NCBI GenBank assembly: GCA_963825255.1
Contig: CAWGSF010000007.1
Span: 1 to 64,000 of the forward strand
Source: JAIBJN01 sp963825255
Lineage (GTDB): Bacteria > Actinomycetota > Thermoleophilia > Gaiellales > Gaiellaceae
Reading direction: 5' to 3'
DNA length: 64,000 nt
Shown here: positions 9,694 through 18,693 of the stretch, piece after piece
How positions within the stretch are numbered: position 1 is the first letter of the stretch
Layout: each line of letters begins with the position of its first letter
The notes under the pieces: generated by a model
The model's database searches: none
What the model was told of the DNA's origin: nothing
Seen by the model: the letters and a program-made list of their open reading frames with translations, nothing else
Translations under genes and position numbers: made by a program

Positions 9694-10879
9694 GACCTCT
9701 CGCTCGGCAATCGGTAGGCGCGTGTCGAGGACGAAGCCGCCGCCGTTCGCCGCTCCTGCGTTCATCTCCCCGCCGTAGATCTTGACGCGCTCGCGGATGC
9801 CGACGAGCCCGTGGCCGAGCCCGTCGTGCGCGGCCGCCCCTCGGCCGTCGTCGCGGACCTCGATCCCCAGCTCGTCCTGCCGGTAGCGGAGCGTGACGTC
9901 CGCGTTGCTCGCGCGCGCGTGCTTCAGCGCGTTCGTCAGGCCCTCCTGGACGATCCGATACGCGGAGAGGTCGATCCCTCGCGGGAGCGGGAACGGCTCG
10001 CCCTCGACGTGGAGCTCGACCGGGAGTCCGGCACGGCCGACGTCGCTCAGCAACGAGTCGAGGCCGTCGAGACCGGGCTGGGGGACGAGCTCGGCCTCTT
10101 CGCCGTCGCTGCGCATGGCGGCGAGGAGACGCCGCATCTCGGCGAGCGCCGTCCGGCCCGCCCGCTCGACTCCGCTCAGGGCGTCGCGGTCCTCGGCCAG
10201 CGCGTCGGGGAGCTTGTGCCGCACGGCGCCGACCTGCAGCACCATGACGCTGACCGCGTGGGCGACGATGTCGTGGAGCTCGCGGGCGATCCGCGCCCGC
10301 TCCTCGGCCACGGCGATCCGTGCGGCCGCTTCCCGCTCCCGCTCGGCCTGCGCGGCGCGGAGCTCGGCCGCCTCGGCCTGCTCGGAACGCTCGCGCAGCG
10401 CGTAGCCCGCGACCCAGGCGGCCGCGAACCGGAGGGGGATGAAGATGAGCCAGGTGGCCGCCTGTTCGCCGGGGATGTTGTCCACCACGATCACGATCGA
10501 CCCGAGAACGATCGCGAGCCCGATGCCGGCCTGTCTGCTGTCGCGCAGGTTCCCGAGCAGGAACGCGGTCGCCATTCCGACGACGCTCGAGGCTGTCGAT
10601 GAACGGGATGAGCAGGCCGTCGACAGACGAGAACAGCGCGGCCAGGAGCCAGTAGGTCGCCGGAGCGGCAAAGGGAAACCGCCGGCGCGCGAAGAGCGGC
10701 AGCACCAGAAGCGCCATCGCGGGGACCGTGAACCAGAGCGTCGTGGTCGGCGCGCCGGGCGACTCGCGTCCGACGATCAGCTCGATCATGCCCGTGATCG
10801 CCAGGGCTGCGATCAGCAGCTCGAACCAGTACTCCCGCGCGATGTTTCCGACCCGGCTCACGTTCTGAAGGTACTCCAC
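9694..10879 (-). CDS. Sensor histidine kinase (HisKA_3 family)
   Basis: GTG start at 10879. The N-terminal half has several membrane helices (LLIAALAITGMIELIVG, FTVPAMALLVLPLFA, ATWLIFIPLRFAAAWVAGY). A coiled coil follows, then the phospho-acceptor box ARIARELHDIVAHAVSVMV with the His in ELHD. The HATPase domain shows RIVQEGLTNALKHA, VRDDGRGAA and GHGLVGIRERV. A frame break lies near 10590. The frame runs straight into the response regulator through AEREVMTIR; one base earlier or later a TGA would overlap the regulator ATG, which is the usual arrangement. The divergent MMPL exporter 140 bases upstream is a plausible target. No signal-binding domain beyond the membrane region is seen. Confidence 0.9.
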
Positions 10880-11021
10880 GCTCTCGCTCGTCGCCTCCTA
10901 CCTGAGTCGGAGTCGAGATCGTCGGTGGGTCGGAGCGCGAATCACGCCATCCGACGACGCGGTTGCGCCGCCGCCGCCCTAGCGTCGGGCTCGGAAGTTT
11001 CGAATGCGAAGGAGGCAGGTC

Positions 11022-13253
11022 ATGTCCGCACCGAAGTCCAACAACCTGGCGGCCCGCATGGGACGCTGGAGCGCCGACCACTGGAAGACCGCCACCTTCG
11101 GCTGGCTGGCGTTCGTCCTCGTCGCCTTCGCTCTCGGCGGCGCCTTCGGGACGAAGTCGATCGACCCGAACACGGCCGGGCCCGGTGAGTCCGGTCGCAT
11201 GGACAGGATCCTCGACGCGGGCTTCAAGCGGCCCGCGGACGAGAGCGTCCTCGTCCAGAGCGGCTCGCTCTCGGCGACCGATCCCGCGTTCAGGGCCGCG
11301 GTCGAGGACGTCGTCGCGAGGATCTCGGGGCTCGACGTCGTCCAGAACGTTCGCTCGCCGCTCGACGAGGCCAACGCGGCCCAGATCTCCGAGAACGGCC
11401 GCGCGGCGCTCGTCGAGTTCGAGATCCGCGGCGAAGCCGACGAGGCCGCCGACAAGATCGGCCCGGTCATCGACGAGGTCGAGGCCGCGCAGGAGGCTCA
11501 CCCACAGTTCTTCATCGGAGAGTTCGGCGATGCCAGCGCCGTCAACGCGATCGAGACGGCGTACGGTGACGACCTCGGGAAGGCCGGCGTCCTCTCGCTT
11601 CCGGTGACGCTCGCCATCCTCGTGCTCACCTTCGGGGCACTCGTGGCCGCCGGCATTCCGCTCGTGCTCGCCTTGACGGCCGTCTTCGCGACCTTCGGCC
11701 TCGTGGCCGTCACGAGCCACATCGTGCCGATGGCGAACCAGGCCGGCGCGGTCGTGCTCCTCATCGGGCTCGCGGTCGGCGTCGACTACTCGCTCTTCTA
11801 CCTGCGACGCGCACGCGAGGAGCGGGCCGCAGGACGCAGCGAGCGCGCCGCGGTCGAGATCGCCGCTGCCACTTCCGGTCGTGCCGTCCTCGTCTCCGGG
11901 CTGACCGTGATGACTGCGATGGCCGGGATGTTCCTGACGGCCGATCAGATCTTCGCCTCGCTCGGCGTGGCGACGATCACGGTGGTCGCCGTCGCGGTTC
12001 TCGGCTCGCTGACGGTACTCCCCGCCCTCCTCGCGAGGTTCGGGGACAAGGTCGACCGCGGCCGTGTCCCGCTCGTCGGCCGCCTGCGCCGCAGCGACGG
12101 TGAGGGCCGGGTCTGGGGCGCGATCGTCGACCGCGTCCTGCGTCGCCCGGTCGTCTCGGTGGTGCTCGCCGGCGGGTTGCTGGTGGCGCTCGCGATTCCG
12201 GCCTTCCAGCTCCGGATGGTGCAGCCGGGCCCGGACACGTTCCCGCAGTCGCTCCCCGTCGTCCAGACCTACAACCGCATGCAGGAGGCATTCCCCGGCA
12301 CGGCCCTGCCGGCCAACGTCGTCGTCGAGGCACCGGACGTGAACGCGCCGGCCATGCAGGCGGCGATTCAGAAGCTCGAGCAGCAGGCGCTCGCGAGCGG
12401 TCGCATGCACGAGCCGATCACCGTCGATGTCAACGACGCCGGCACGGTGGCGAACATCACGATCCCGATCGACGGGACGGGCACCGACTCGGTCTCGAAC
12501 GAGTCGCTGGCGACCCTGCGCGACGAGATCGTGCCGACTACCGTGGGCGCCCTTCCTGACGTCGAGGCCGGCGTCACCGGGCTCACCGCCCAGTGGAAGG
12601 ACAGCACCGACGAGATCACGTCGAAGCTGCCGCTCGTCGTCGCGTTCGTGCTGGTGCTCGCGTTCGTCCTGATGCTGGTGGCCTTCAGGTCGCCCGTCAT
12701 CGCCGCCAAGGCCATCGTGCTCAACCTGCTCTCGGTGGCCGCGGCCTACGGCGTGCTGGTGCTCGTCTTCCAGCACGGCGTCGGCAAGGGCCTCCTCGGC
12801 TTCAGCTCCACGGCCGGGATCGACCCGGTCGTCCCGCTGCTCCTCTTCGTGATCCTCTTCGGCCTCTCGATGGACTACCACGTGTTCCTCCTGAGCCGGA
12901 TCCGCGAGCTGGTCCAGCGGGGCGCGTCCACCGACGAGGCGGTCACGCAGGGGATCAAGACGACCGCGGGCGTCGTCACGAGCGCCGCGATCGTCATGGT
13001 CTTCGTCTTCGCGGTCTTCATCACGCTCTCGATGCTGTTCTTCAAGCAGTTCGGCGTCGGGCTCGCGACCGCGATCCTGCTCGACGCGACGATCGTCCGC
13101 GGGGTGCTCCTGCCCGCCTCGATGAAGCTGCTCGGCGACTGGAACTGGTACCTGCCGAGCTGGCTCGAGTGGCTGCCTCGGTTCGACCTCGGCGAGTCCG
13201 AGGCGCCCGCCGAGACGCCGTCCGACACGAAGCCGACTCCCGTCTCCGCCTAG
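11022..13253 (+). CDS. MMPL-family RND transporter
   Basis: 743 residues, intact. Start MSAPKSNNLAARMGRWSADH with AAGGAGG 5 bases upstream, preferred over an upstream in-frame ATG. The first helix (TFGWLAFVLVAFALGGAFG) is followed by a large outer domain and a bundle of helices (SLPVTLAILVLTFGALVAAG, AGAVVLLIGLAVGVDYSLFY). A second outer domain and a second bundle with GLSMDYHVFLLSRI follow. The DY pair in GVDYSLF and MDYHVF is the family signature for proton relay. MMPL proteins export lipids or drugs; the substrate here is unknown. It is divergent from a two-component system and ends in a strong hairpin. Confidence 0.95.
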   Translation: MSAPKSNNLAARMGRWSADHWKTATFGWLAFVLVAFALGGAFGTKSIDPNTAGPGESGRMDRILDAGFKRPADESVLVQSGSLSATDPAFRAAVEDVVARISGLDVVQNVRSPLDEANAAQISENGRAALVEFEIRGEADEAADKIGPVIDEVEAAQEAHPQFFIGEFGDASAVNAIETAYGDDLGKAGVLSLPVTLAILVLTFGALVAAGIPLVLALTAVFATFGLVAVTSHIVPMANQAGAVVLLIGLAVGVDYSLFYLRRAREERAAGRSERAAVEIAAATSGRAVLVSGLTVMTAMAGMFLTADQIFASLGVATITVVAVAVLGSLTVLPALLARFGDKVDRGRVPLVGRLRRSDGEGRVWGAIVDRVLRRPVVSVVLAGGLLVALAIPAFQLRMVQPGPDTFPQSLPVVQTYNRMQEAFPGTALPANVVVEAPDVNAPAMQAAIQKLEQQALASGRMHEPITVDVNDAGTVANITIPIDGTGTDSVSNESLATLRDEIVPTTVGALPDVEAGVTGLTAQWKDSTDEITSKLPLVVAFVLVLAFVLMLVAFRSPVIAAKAIVLNLLSVAAAYGVLVLVFQHGVGKGLLGFSSTAGIDPVVPLLLFVILFGLSMDYHVFLLSRIRELVQRGASTDEAVTQGIKTTAGVVTSAAIVMVFVFAVFITLSMLFFKQFGVGLATAILLDATIVRGVLLPASMKLLGDWNWYLPSWLEWLPRFDLGESEAPAETPSDTKPTPVSA

Positions 13254-13262
13254 AACAGAGAT

Positions 13263-13301
13263 GGTCGACCCCCGGGCCCTCCGAAGGCCCGGGGGTCGAC
13301 C
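13263..13301. terminator. Terminator hairpin after the MMPL gene
   Basis: A perfect 16-bp stem (GGTCGACCCCCGGGCC and its complement) around a 7-base loop CTCCGAA, beginning 10 bases after the MMPL stop. There is no U-tract, as is common in GC-rich actinobacteria. Confidence 0.75.
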
Positions 13302-13454
13302 GTGAAGGGAACCGCCATGACCGCCTTCACACTGACGGGGGTGACTCGACCGAGCGCGCAGAGGCTACGCGGTTAACCACAGCGCAGATGGGCGTGCTCC
13401 CCGATGTCGGCCTGCCGCGGGCACTGAAGGGTGGCGGTGGAAGGGAGATCTGGC

Positions 13455-14441
13455 GTGAGCGTACGACCTCGAGATGCCCCTTCGCCCCGGCGGCGGCGTC
13501 GGAGCGTGGCGGGGGCTACGCCGGCTGTCGATCGCTCCTCCGCAAGGTTGGGGCTCGAGTTGATCGGTGCGACGAAGCGCTTCGACGCGATCGTGGCCCT
13601 CGACGACGTGAGCCTGGAAATTCGGCCGGGCCGGGTGGTGGGCTTCCTCGGCCCGAACGGGGCGGGGAAGACAACGGCCATGCGCGCCGTCTTCGGGCTC
13701 GTCGAGCTTGACGGCGGCGAGCTGCTTTGGGGCGGGAGCCCGGTCGGATTCGAGGAGCGGCTGCGGTTCGGCTACATGCCCGAGGAGCGCGGCCTCTACC
13801 CGCGCATGCGCCTCGCCGACCAGCTCGCCTACTTCGCCTCCCTGCACGGGCTCACCCCCGCCGCGGCTCGTGCCGCGGCATCCGAGTGGCTCGAGCGACT
13901 TTCCCTCGCCGACCGCGCCGGCGCGAACGTCGAGGAGCTCTCGCACGGGAACCAGCAGCGAGCCCAGCTTGCGGCGGCGCTGCTGCACGCGCCGGAGCTG
14001 CTCGTGCTCGACGAGCCCTTCGCCGGGCTCGACCCCCTCGCCGTGCGCACCCTCGCCGACGTGCTCCGCAGCGAGGCGGCTCGCGGGGCGGCGGTTCTCT
14101 TCTCGAGTCACCAGCTCGAGCTCGTCGAGGACGTCTGCGAGGACGTGGCGATCATCGATCGGGGCCGCGTCGTCGCCACGGGGCACATCGACGATCTGAG
14201 GAGGGCTTCGCACAGGCTGCGAATCGACCTCCGGCTCGAGGGGGCGCCGCCGGAGTGGCTGCCGCCGGTCTCCGGCGTCGAGCTCGTCGAGCGTCGAGAC
14301 GGCAGGCTGAGGCTGCTCGCGCCCCGCGCCGTCGACCCGAAGCAGGTGCTGGCCGCCGCCGAGAGAACCGGGCGGGTCGTCGAGTTCGGCTACGGGCCGC
14401 CCTCGTTGGCCGAGCTCTTCCTGGAGCTGGTCGGGCGATGA
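13455..14441 (+). CDS. NatA-type ABC exporter ATPase
   Basis: A GTG at 13455 with AAGGGAG upstream is preferred; a GTG at 13431 is also open. After a basic leader the ATPase shows LELIGATKRFDAIVALDDVS, Walker A GPNGAGKTT, RFGYMPEERGLYPRM, signature LSHGNQQRAQLAAAL, Walker B LLVLDEPFAGLDP and H-loop FSSHQLELVEDV. The C-terminal domain is the DUF4162 type. The gene overlaps the permease by 4 bases (ATGA). The pair resembles sodium or hydrophobic-compound exporters of the NatAB/ABC-2 class. Intact. Confidence 0.92.
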   Translation: MSVRPRDAPSPRRRRRSVAGATPAVDRSSARLGLELIGATKRFDAIVALDDVSLEIRPGRVVGFLGPNGAGKTTAMRAVFGLVELDGGELLWGGSPVGFEERLRFGYMPEERGLYPRMRLADQLAYFASLHGLTPAAARAAASEWLERLSLADRAGANVEELSHGNQQRAQLAAALLHAPELLVLDEPFAGLDPLAVRTLADVLRSEAARGAAVLFSSHQLELVEDVCEDVAIIDRGRVVATGHIDDLRRASHRLRIDLRLEGAPPEWLPPVSGVELVERRDGRLRLLAPRAVDPKQVLAAAERTGRVVEFGYGPPSLAELFLELVGR

Positions 14442-15580
14442 GCGGCTGGCGCGCGATCGGGCTCGTCGCCCGGCGCGAGATCCACGAGCGGCTGCGAAGC
14501 CGCGCCTTCCTCGTTTCGACGGTCGTCCTCCTCCTGCTCGTCGGCGGGTCGACCGCGCTCAACGGCGCCCTCTCGCGGGAGACGACCTACGACGTTGCGG
14601 TGACGACACCAGCGCCGCCCGGGCTCGAAGCCGCCCTCAAGCGCGCCGCGGAGCCGTTCGACGCGCACGTGCAGCTGAAACCGCTCGCGTCGGCGGCAGC
14701 CGGACGCCAGGCGCTTGCGGCCGAGGACGTCGACGCGCTCCTGCTCCTGAACGACGACCGGCTCGTTTTCCGCGCGAACGTCGACACGGAGCTTGCGGCG
14801 GTCGCCGACACCGCCGTGCGCGCGCTCCGCCGACAGCTGCCACCCGCGCCGGAGCTGACGGTGTCGACGCTTGAGCCTTCGGACGCCGAGGCGACCGACG
14901 CCGAGACCCTCGTGGCCGTCGTGGGCTCCCTGCTCCTGTTCGTGTCCCTTGCCGTCTACGGAGAGTGGGTCGTCACCGGTGTCATCGAGGAGAGGAACAA
15001 TCGCGTCGTCGAGCTGATTCTCTCGGCAGTGCGGTCGCGCCATCTCCTCGCCGGGAAGGTGATCGGGATCGGGCTGCTCGGACTCGGGCAGCTCGCGCTC
15101 GTCGCCGGTCTCGCCGCCGCCCTGCTCGCCGCCGGCGTGTTCGACGCCCCGGCGGCGCTCGGTGCCAGTCTCGCGCTGGTCGTGCCATGGTTCGCGCTCG
15201 GGTTCGCGCTCTACGCGGTCGCCTATGCCGCAGCCGGCGCGCTCGCCTCCCGGCAGCAGAACGCGGAGACGGCCGGACAACCGGTGACCTACACGCTCAC
15301 CGCCGCATACTTCGCGGGTTACATCGCGGTGTCTGCCGATCCGAACGGCACTCTTGCCAACCTGCTGACCGTCTTCCCGCTGACCGCGCCGCTCGTTCTC
15401 CCGGCACGAAGCGCCCTCGTCGGCGTGCCGCTCTGGGAGCACGTACTCGCGGTCGTCCTCGTCCTCGGCTCGATCTACGCGCTCGTCCGCTTCGCCGGCC
15501 GCGTCTACGCCCGCGGCCTTCTCCACGGCGGCTCGGGCCTCGGCCTCCGAGCGGCCTGGCGCCTCACCCGCCAGCAGTGA
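14438..15580 (+). CDS. ABC-2 type permease (NatB-like)
   Basis: 380 residues: first helix RAFLVSTVVLLLLVGGSTAL, a large extracytoplasmic loop (residues 40-160), then a block of five helices (TLVAVVGSLLLFVSLAVYG, IGLLGLGQLALVAGLAAALL, LVVPWFALGFALYAVAYAA, LTAAYFAGYIAVSA, VLAVVLVLGSIYALVRFAG). The motif VVTGVIEERNNRVVELILSA is typical of NatB/ABC2_membrane_3 permeases. It overlaps the ATPase and forms a two-gene exporter operon. Intact. Confidence 0.92.
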   Translation: MSGWRAIGLVARREIHERLRSRAFLVSTVVLLLLVGGSTALNGALSRETTYDVAVTTPAPPGLEAALKRAAEPFDAHVQLKPLASAAAGRQALAAEDVDALLLLNDDRLVFRANVDTELAAVADTAVRALRRQLPPAPELTVSTLEPSDAEATDAETLVAVVGSLLLFVSLAVYGEWVVTGVIEERNNRVVELILSAVRSRHLLAGKVIGIGLLGLGQLALVAGLAAALLAAGVFDAPAALGASLALVVPWFALGFALYAVAYAAAGALASRQQNAETAGQPVTYTLTAAYFAGYIAVSADPNGTLANLLTVFPLTAPLVLPARSALVGVPLWEHVLAVVLVLGSIYALVRFAGRVYARGLLHGGSGLGLRAAWRLTRQQ

Positions 15581-15672
15581 GCCGGCCGTCTCCGGCAGCT
15601 CCGGGACTTGTAACAGGCGTCGCTCACGGGTAGGTTCGCGCTCTGGACAGGACCCATCCCGGGAGGTGCGTC

Positions 15673-17313
15673 GTGGGCATCTTGGCCATGTTCGCCCGAA
15701 GGACGGTGCTCGTCGCGATGGTGGTTCTGCTCGCGGCGCTCGCCGCGGGGCCGGCGGTCGCGGGCGGCGGCGGCGGTGCGCCGCGCGTGCCGGCGATCGA
15801 CTGGCAGCCGTGCGGTGACGACTTCCCCGGCCTCGAGTGCGCGACGGCCGAGGTGCCGCTCGACTACGACAGGCCTCGGGGCAAGATCACCGAGCTCGCG
15901 CTGGCCCGCGTGCCGGCGAGCGACTCCGCCGGCAGGCTCGGCAGCCTGTTCATCAATCCCGGCGGTCCGGGCGGGTCCGGCGTCGGCCTCGTCCTCTTCG
16001 GCTTCGGCCAGTTCCTGCATGACAACCTCGGAGGGCGCTTCGACGTCGTCGGGTTCGATCCCCGCGGCGTCGGCGCGTCGGATCCGCTGCACTGCTTCGA
16101 CAGCGAGGACGACCTGAACGCGTTCTTCGACGCGGTGCCGCTCTTCCCGTACCAGCGCGACCAGTACCGGCCCTTCTACGGCCAGTACTCCTCGCTCGCC
16201 CGACTGTGCCTCGGCCGGGGCGAGCGGATCGCCGAGCACATGAGCACCGCGGACGTCGTCCGCGATCTCGACCTCCTGCGCCGGGCGGTCGGCGACCGCA
16301 AGCTGAACTACCTGGGGTTCTCGTACGGCAGCTACATCGGCAACACGTACGCCAACCTCTTCCCGAAGAACGTGCGCGCGCTGGTCATCGACGGCGTGCT
16401 CGACCCGGTTCTCTGGTCGAGCGGGCGCCAGATCGAGTCCGACCGCGTCGCCACGCAGGAGGTGTTCGACGAGTTCCTGCGCCTGTGCAAGGAAGCCGGC
16501 CCGGCCGCCTGCGCGTTCTGGGACGGAAAGCGGACGGCGAAGCGCTGGGAGAAGCTCGCCCGGACGATCGAGGACGAGCCCGTCGACCTCGGCGACGGTT
16601 TCCTCTACACCTACGACTTCCTGATCAACGACGCCGCCGGCGCGATGTACTCGCCGGAGATCTGGGGCGGCCCCGACGGCTACGCGGCGTTGCTCGACTT
16701 CGTCGCGGACGTGACCCTGGGCGACCAGTCGGCGAAGGCGAAGGCGCGCGCAGTGCGCCGCAACCTCGTCCAGGCGCTGTCGCCGCCGCAGACGGAGCAC
16801 GACTACGACAACGGGCTCGACGCGTACTTCGGCAATCAGTGCGCGGACACGGAGTACCCGGACAGCTTCTTCGAGTTCCGGGTGATCGACCGATACGCGC
16901 GGGCCGGCTCGCGCTTCGGCCCCTACTGGTGGTGGTTCAACGCCCCGTGCGCCGAGTGGCCGGTCGCGAAGGACCGCTACGTCGGGCCGTGGACGGCGCG
17001 CACGTCGGCTCCGGTCCTCGTCGTCGGCAACTTCCACGATCCCGCGACCGACTACGCCGGGGCGCAGGCCTCGAGCAAGCTGCTGAAGAACAGCCGCCTG
17101 CTCAGCTACGCGGGCTGGGGGCACGTCGCCTACGCGCGCAACGTGTGCACGCAGGAGTACGTCGACGCGTACCTCCTCGACGGCAGCCTGCCGCCCGTCG
17201 GCACGATCTGCCCGGCGAACCCCAACCCGTTCCTCGACGTGCCCGAGGAGCCCCTGGCCGAGAGCACGCATCTCGTCGGCCTGCCGCCGGACGGGATCCC
17301 GCCGTCGCCCTAG
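15673..17313 (+). CDS. Secreted alpha/beta hydrolase, S33 tripeptidyl aminopeptidase family
   Basis: 546 residues from a GTG with GGGAGG upstream. A signal peptide (RRTVLVAMVVLLAALAAGPAVAGG) precedes the mature part. Oxyanion and fold motifs: LFINPGGPGGSGVG, FDVVGFDPRGVGASDPL. Catalytic triad: Ser in LGFSYGSYIG, Asp in NFHDPATDYAGA, His in GWGHVAYAR. The C-terminal TAP_C-type segment and paired cysteines (CNAPCAEW region, VCTQEY) fit the Streptomyces tripeptidyl aminopeptidase/SlpD-E family. It probably releases short peptides from the N-terminus outside the cell. Intact and monocistronic. Confidence 0.92.
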   Translation: MGILAMFARRTVLVAMVVLLAALAAGPAVAGGGGGAPRVPAIDWQPCGDDFPGLECATAEVPLDYDRPRGKITELALARVPASDSAGRLGSLFINPGGPGGSGVGLVLFGFGQFLHDNLGGRFDVVGFDPRGVGASDPLHCFDSEDDLNAFFDAVPLFPYQRDQYRPFYGQYSSLARLCLGRGERIAEHMSTADVVRDLDLLRRAVGDRKLNYLGFSYGSYIGNTYANLFPKNVRALVIDGVLDPVLWSSGRQIESDRVATQEVFDEFLRLCKEAGPAACAFWDGKRTAKRWEKLARTIEDEPVDLGDGFLYTYDFLINDAAGAMYSPEIWGGPDGYAALLDFVADVTLGDQSAKAKARAVRRNLVQALSPPQTEHDYDNGLDAYFGNQCADTEYPDSFFEFRVIDRYARAGSRFGPYWWWFNAPCAEWPVAKDRYVGPWTARTSAPVLVVGNFHDPATDYAGAQASSKLLKNSRLLSYAGWGHVAYARNVCTQEYVDAYLLDGSLPPVGTICPANPNPFLDVPEEPLAESTHLVGLPPDGIPPSP

Positions 17314-17377
17314 TAGGCCGAGGACGAGAACGGGAGCCGACATGGGCGGTGCGCAAACCACCTGCGTCTAAGGCGGC

Positions 17378-17395
17378 GTGGCACTCAGGTGCCAC
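17378..17395. terminator. Terminator hairpin after the S33 peptidase
   Basis: A perfect 7-bp stem GTGGCAC/GTGCCAC with loop TCAG, followed by CCGCTTTCGCTTT, a weak T-rich tail on the plus strand. Bases 17396-17489 between it and the next gene hold nothing recognised. Confidence 0.6.
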
Positions 17396-17489
17396 CCGCT
17401 TTCGCTTTGCTAGAACGATGCAGGTTTCCGGGTACCTGGAGGGGTACGTCGCGCCCTTGGCTTTGAGGCGATCCCGCCTCGGGTGGGCT

Positions 17490-17807
17490 CTATCGTCCGG
17501 ATGCGGTAGCTCGTTCGGTGCCGGTGATCCGCGGTGAGGGACGCAGGACCACTCGGCGTTCCTCGGGAACGACGCGCTCGACCTCGGCCACCGGGACGAT
17601 CAGCAGTACGTCTCCCGAGCGCCCTGCGTGCACGGCCAGCGCGGTCGGACGATCCCAGCGCGTGCTCGGCGCATAGCGCAACGTGTCCACGAGGCCGACG
17701 TGGCACTCAGCCGAGTCGACCATGAACCCCTCGCAGAGGGCAAGGCCCTCGAGGGACGAGGCTTCGGCGTCTCGAGAGCGAGACCTCACCGTCTGAGCGC
17801 TGTTCAT
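17490..17807 (-). CDS. Hypothetical protein, possibly PRC-barrel-like
   Basis: 105 residues starting MNSAQTVRSRSRDAEASSLE; the ATG at 17807 is preceded by a G-rich run. The body (FMVDSAECHVGLVDTLRYAP ... RPTALAVHAGRSGDVLLIVP ... VERVVPEERRVVLRPSP) has the short beta-strand rhythm and the closing VERVVPEERRV pattern seen in PRC-barrel-like proteins of actinobacteria. That assignment is tentative. It is divergent from the MerR-receiver gene, with about 165 bases between the two starts. Confidence 0.6.
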   Translation of the reverse strand: MNSAQTVRSRSRDAEASSLEGLALCEGFMVDSAECHVGLVDTLRYAPSTRWDRPTALAVHAGRSGDVLLIVPVAEVERVVPEERRVVLRPSPRITGTERATASGR

Positions 17808-17973
17808 GGTCGACCCCCCCTCGGCGTGGTGCGAAAGAGTCGGGGGGCGGCGCTCCGATCCCGGTTCCACGGCCGCGTGGTCCCTTCACGAGCGCCGCCC
17901 TCCCAAACATGTCGAGACTAGCAGGTGTGATGAGAAAATGAGTAGCTCTCGCTGATATCTTGCGCCGAAAAGT

Positions 17974-18693
17974 ATGGCAAAGAGCGAAGACATCCTTCCC
18001 ATGAGTTCCGTATTCTCCCCGACAATGCCTCAAGACTCACGTCCGATCTACAGCATTGGTGTGGTCGCGCGCCTGCTCGGCACCAGCCCGGGGACGATCC
18101 GGACGTGGGAGGACCGCTACGGCGTCGTCTCGCCGCAGCGAAGCGCAGGCGGGCGAAGGCTCTACTCGCGCGACGAGGTCGAGCGGCTTCGCTTCGTCAA
18201 GACGAAGATCGACGAGGGCATCCAGCCGGCGGACGCGCACCGTTTGCTCGCGGAGCGGATCGAGGCGGGCTCCAGCACGGCGAACGAGGGTGCGCGTGAG
18301 GCGCCGGGTCGGCTCATCCTGCTGGCGGAGCGCGACGTCCATTCGGCCGACCTCTCCGAGTACTTCCTCCGCCGCGCGGGGTACGAGGTGAGCGTCGCAT
18401 CCGACCCGGCCGATGCCGAGAGGAAGTTCGCCGAGCTCTCTCCGCAACTCGTGATCGTCGACCTTCTCCTCTCCGGAGGAGCCGGAGCGGATCTTTGCCG
18501 CCGCCTCAAGGAGCGGCGCTCCTTCGTACCGGTGCTCGCAGTGTCGAGTCTCGATGCTCGCGAGGCTGCTGCGGTGGCGGGTGCGGATGCCTTCATGCAG
18601 AAGCCGCTCGAGCCGCCTGAGCTCGTTTCCGTCGTGACCGAGTTGCTCGGCTCGGAAGCCTCTCTCGATTCGGACGTCGGGGCCCGAGTGTGA
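17974..18693 (+). CDS. MerR-type HTH fused to a response-regulator receiver domain
   Basis: Up to 239 residues; starts at 17974, 18001 and 18025 are all possible. Residues 25-95 are a MerR-family winged helix (IYSIGVVARLLGTSPGTIRT, WEDRYGVVSPQRSAGGRRLY). Residues 112-230 are a CheY-like receiver (RLILLAERDVHSADLSEYF, phospho-acceptor Asp in QLVIVDLLLSGG, Lys in DAFMQKPLEPPEL). The receiver is C-terminal, so phosphorylation would control the HTH, but no kinase gene is adjacent. The stop is GTGTGA, and the KaiC-like gene starts on the overlapping GTG, so the two are translationally coupled. Confidence 0.9.
   Translation: MAKSEDILPMSSVFSPTMPQDSRPIYSIGVVARLLGTSPGTIRTWEDRYGVVSPQRSAGGRRLYSRDEVERLRFVKTKIDEGIQPADAHRLLAERIEAGSSTANEGAREAPGRLILLAERDVHSADLSEYFLRRAGYEVSVASDPADAERKFAELSPQLVIVDLLLSGGAGADLCRRLKERRSFVPVLAVSSLDAREAAAVAGADAFMQKPLEPPELVSVVTELLGSEASLDSDVGARV

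Noticed and set aside
10491..12881. A 796-codon minus-strand ORF antisense to the MMPL gene
   Set aside because: Composition is charged and low in hydrophobic pattern, typical of the antisense of a GC-rich gene; no family motifs and it lies over an intact MMPL gene.
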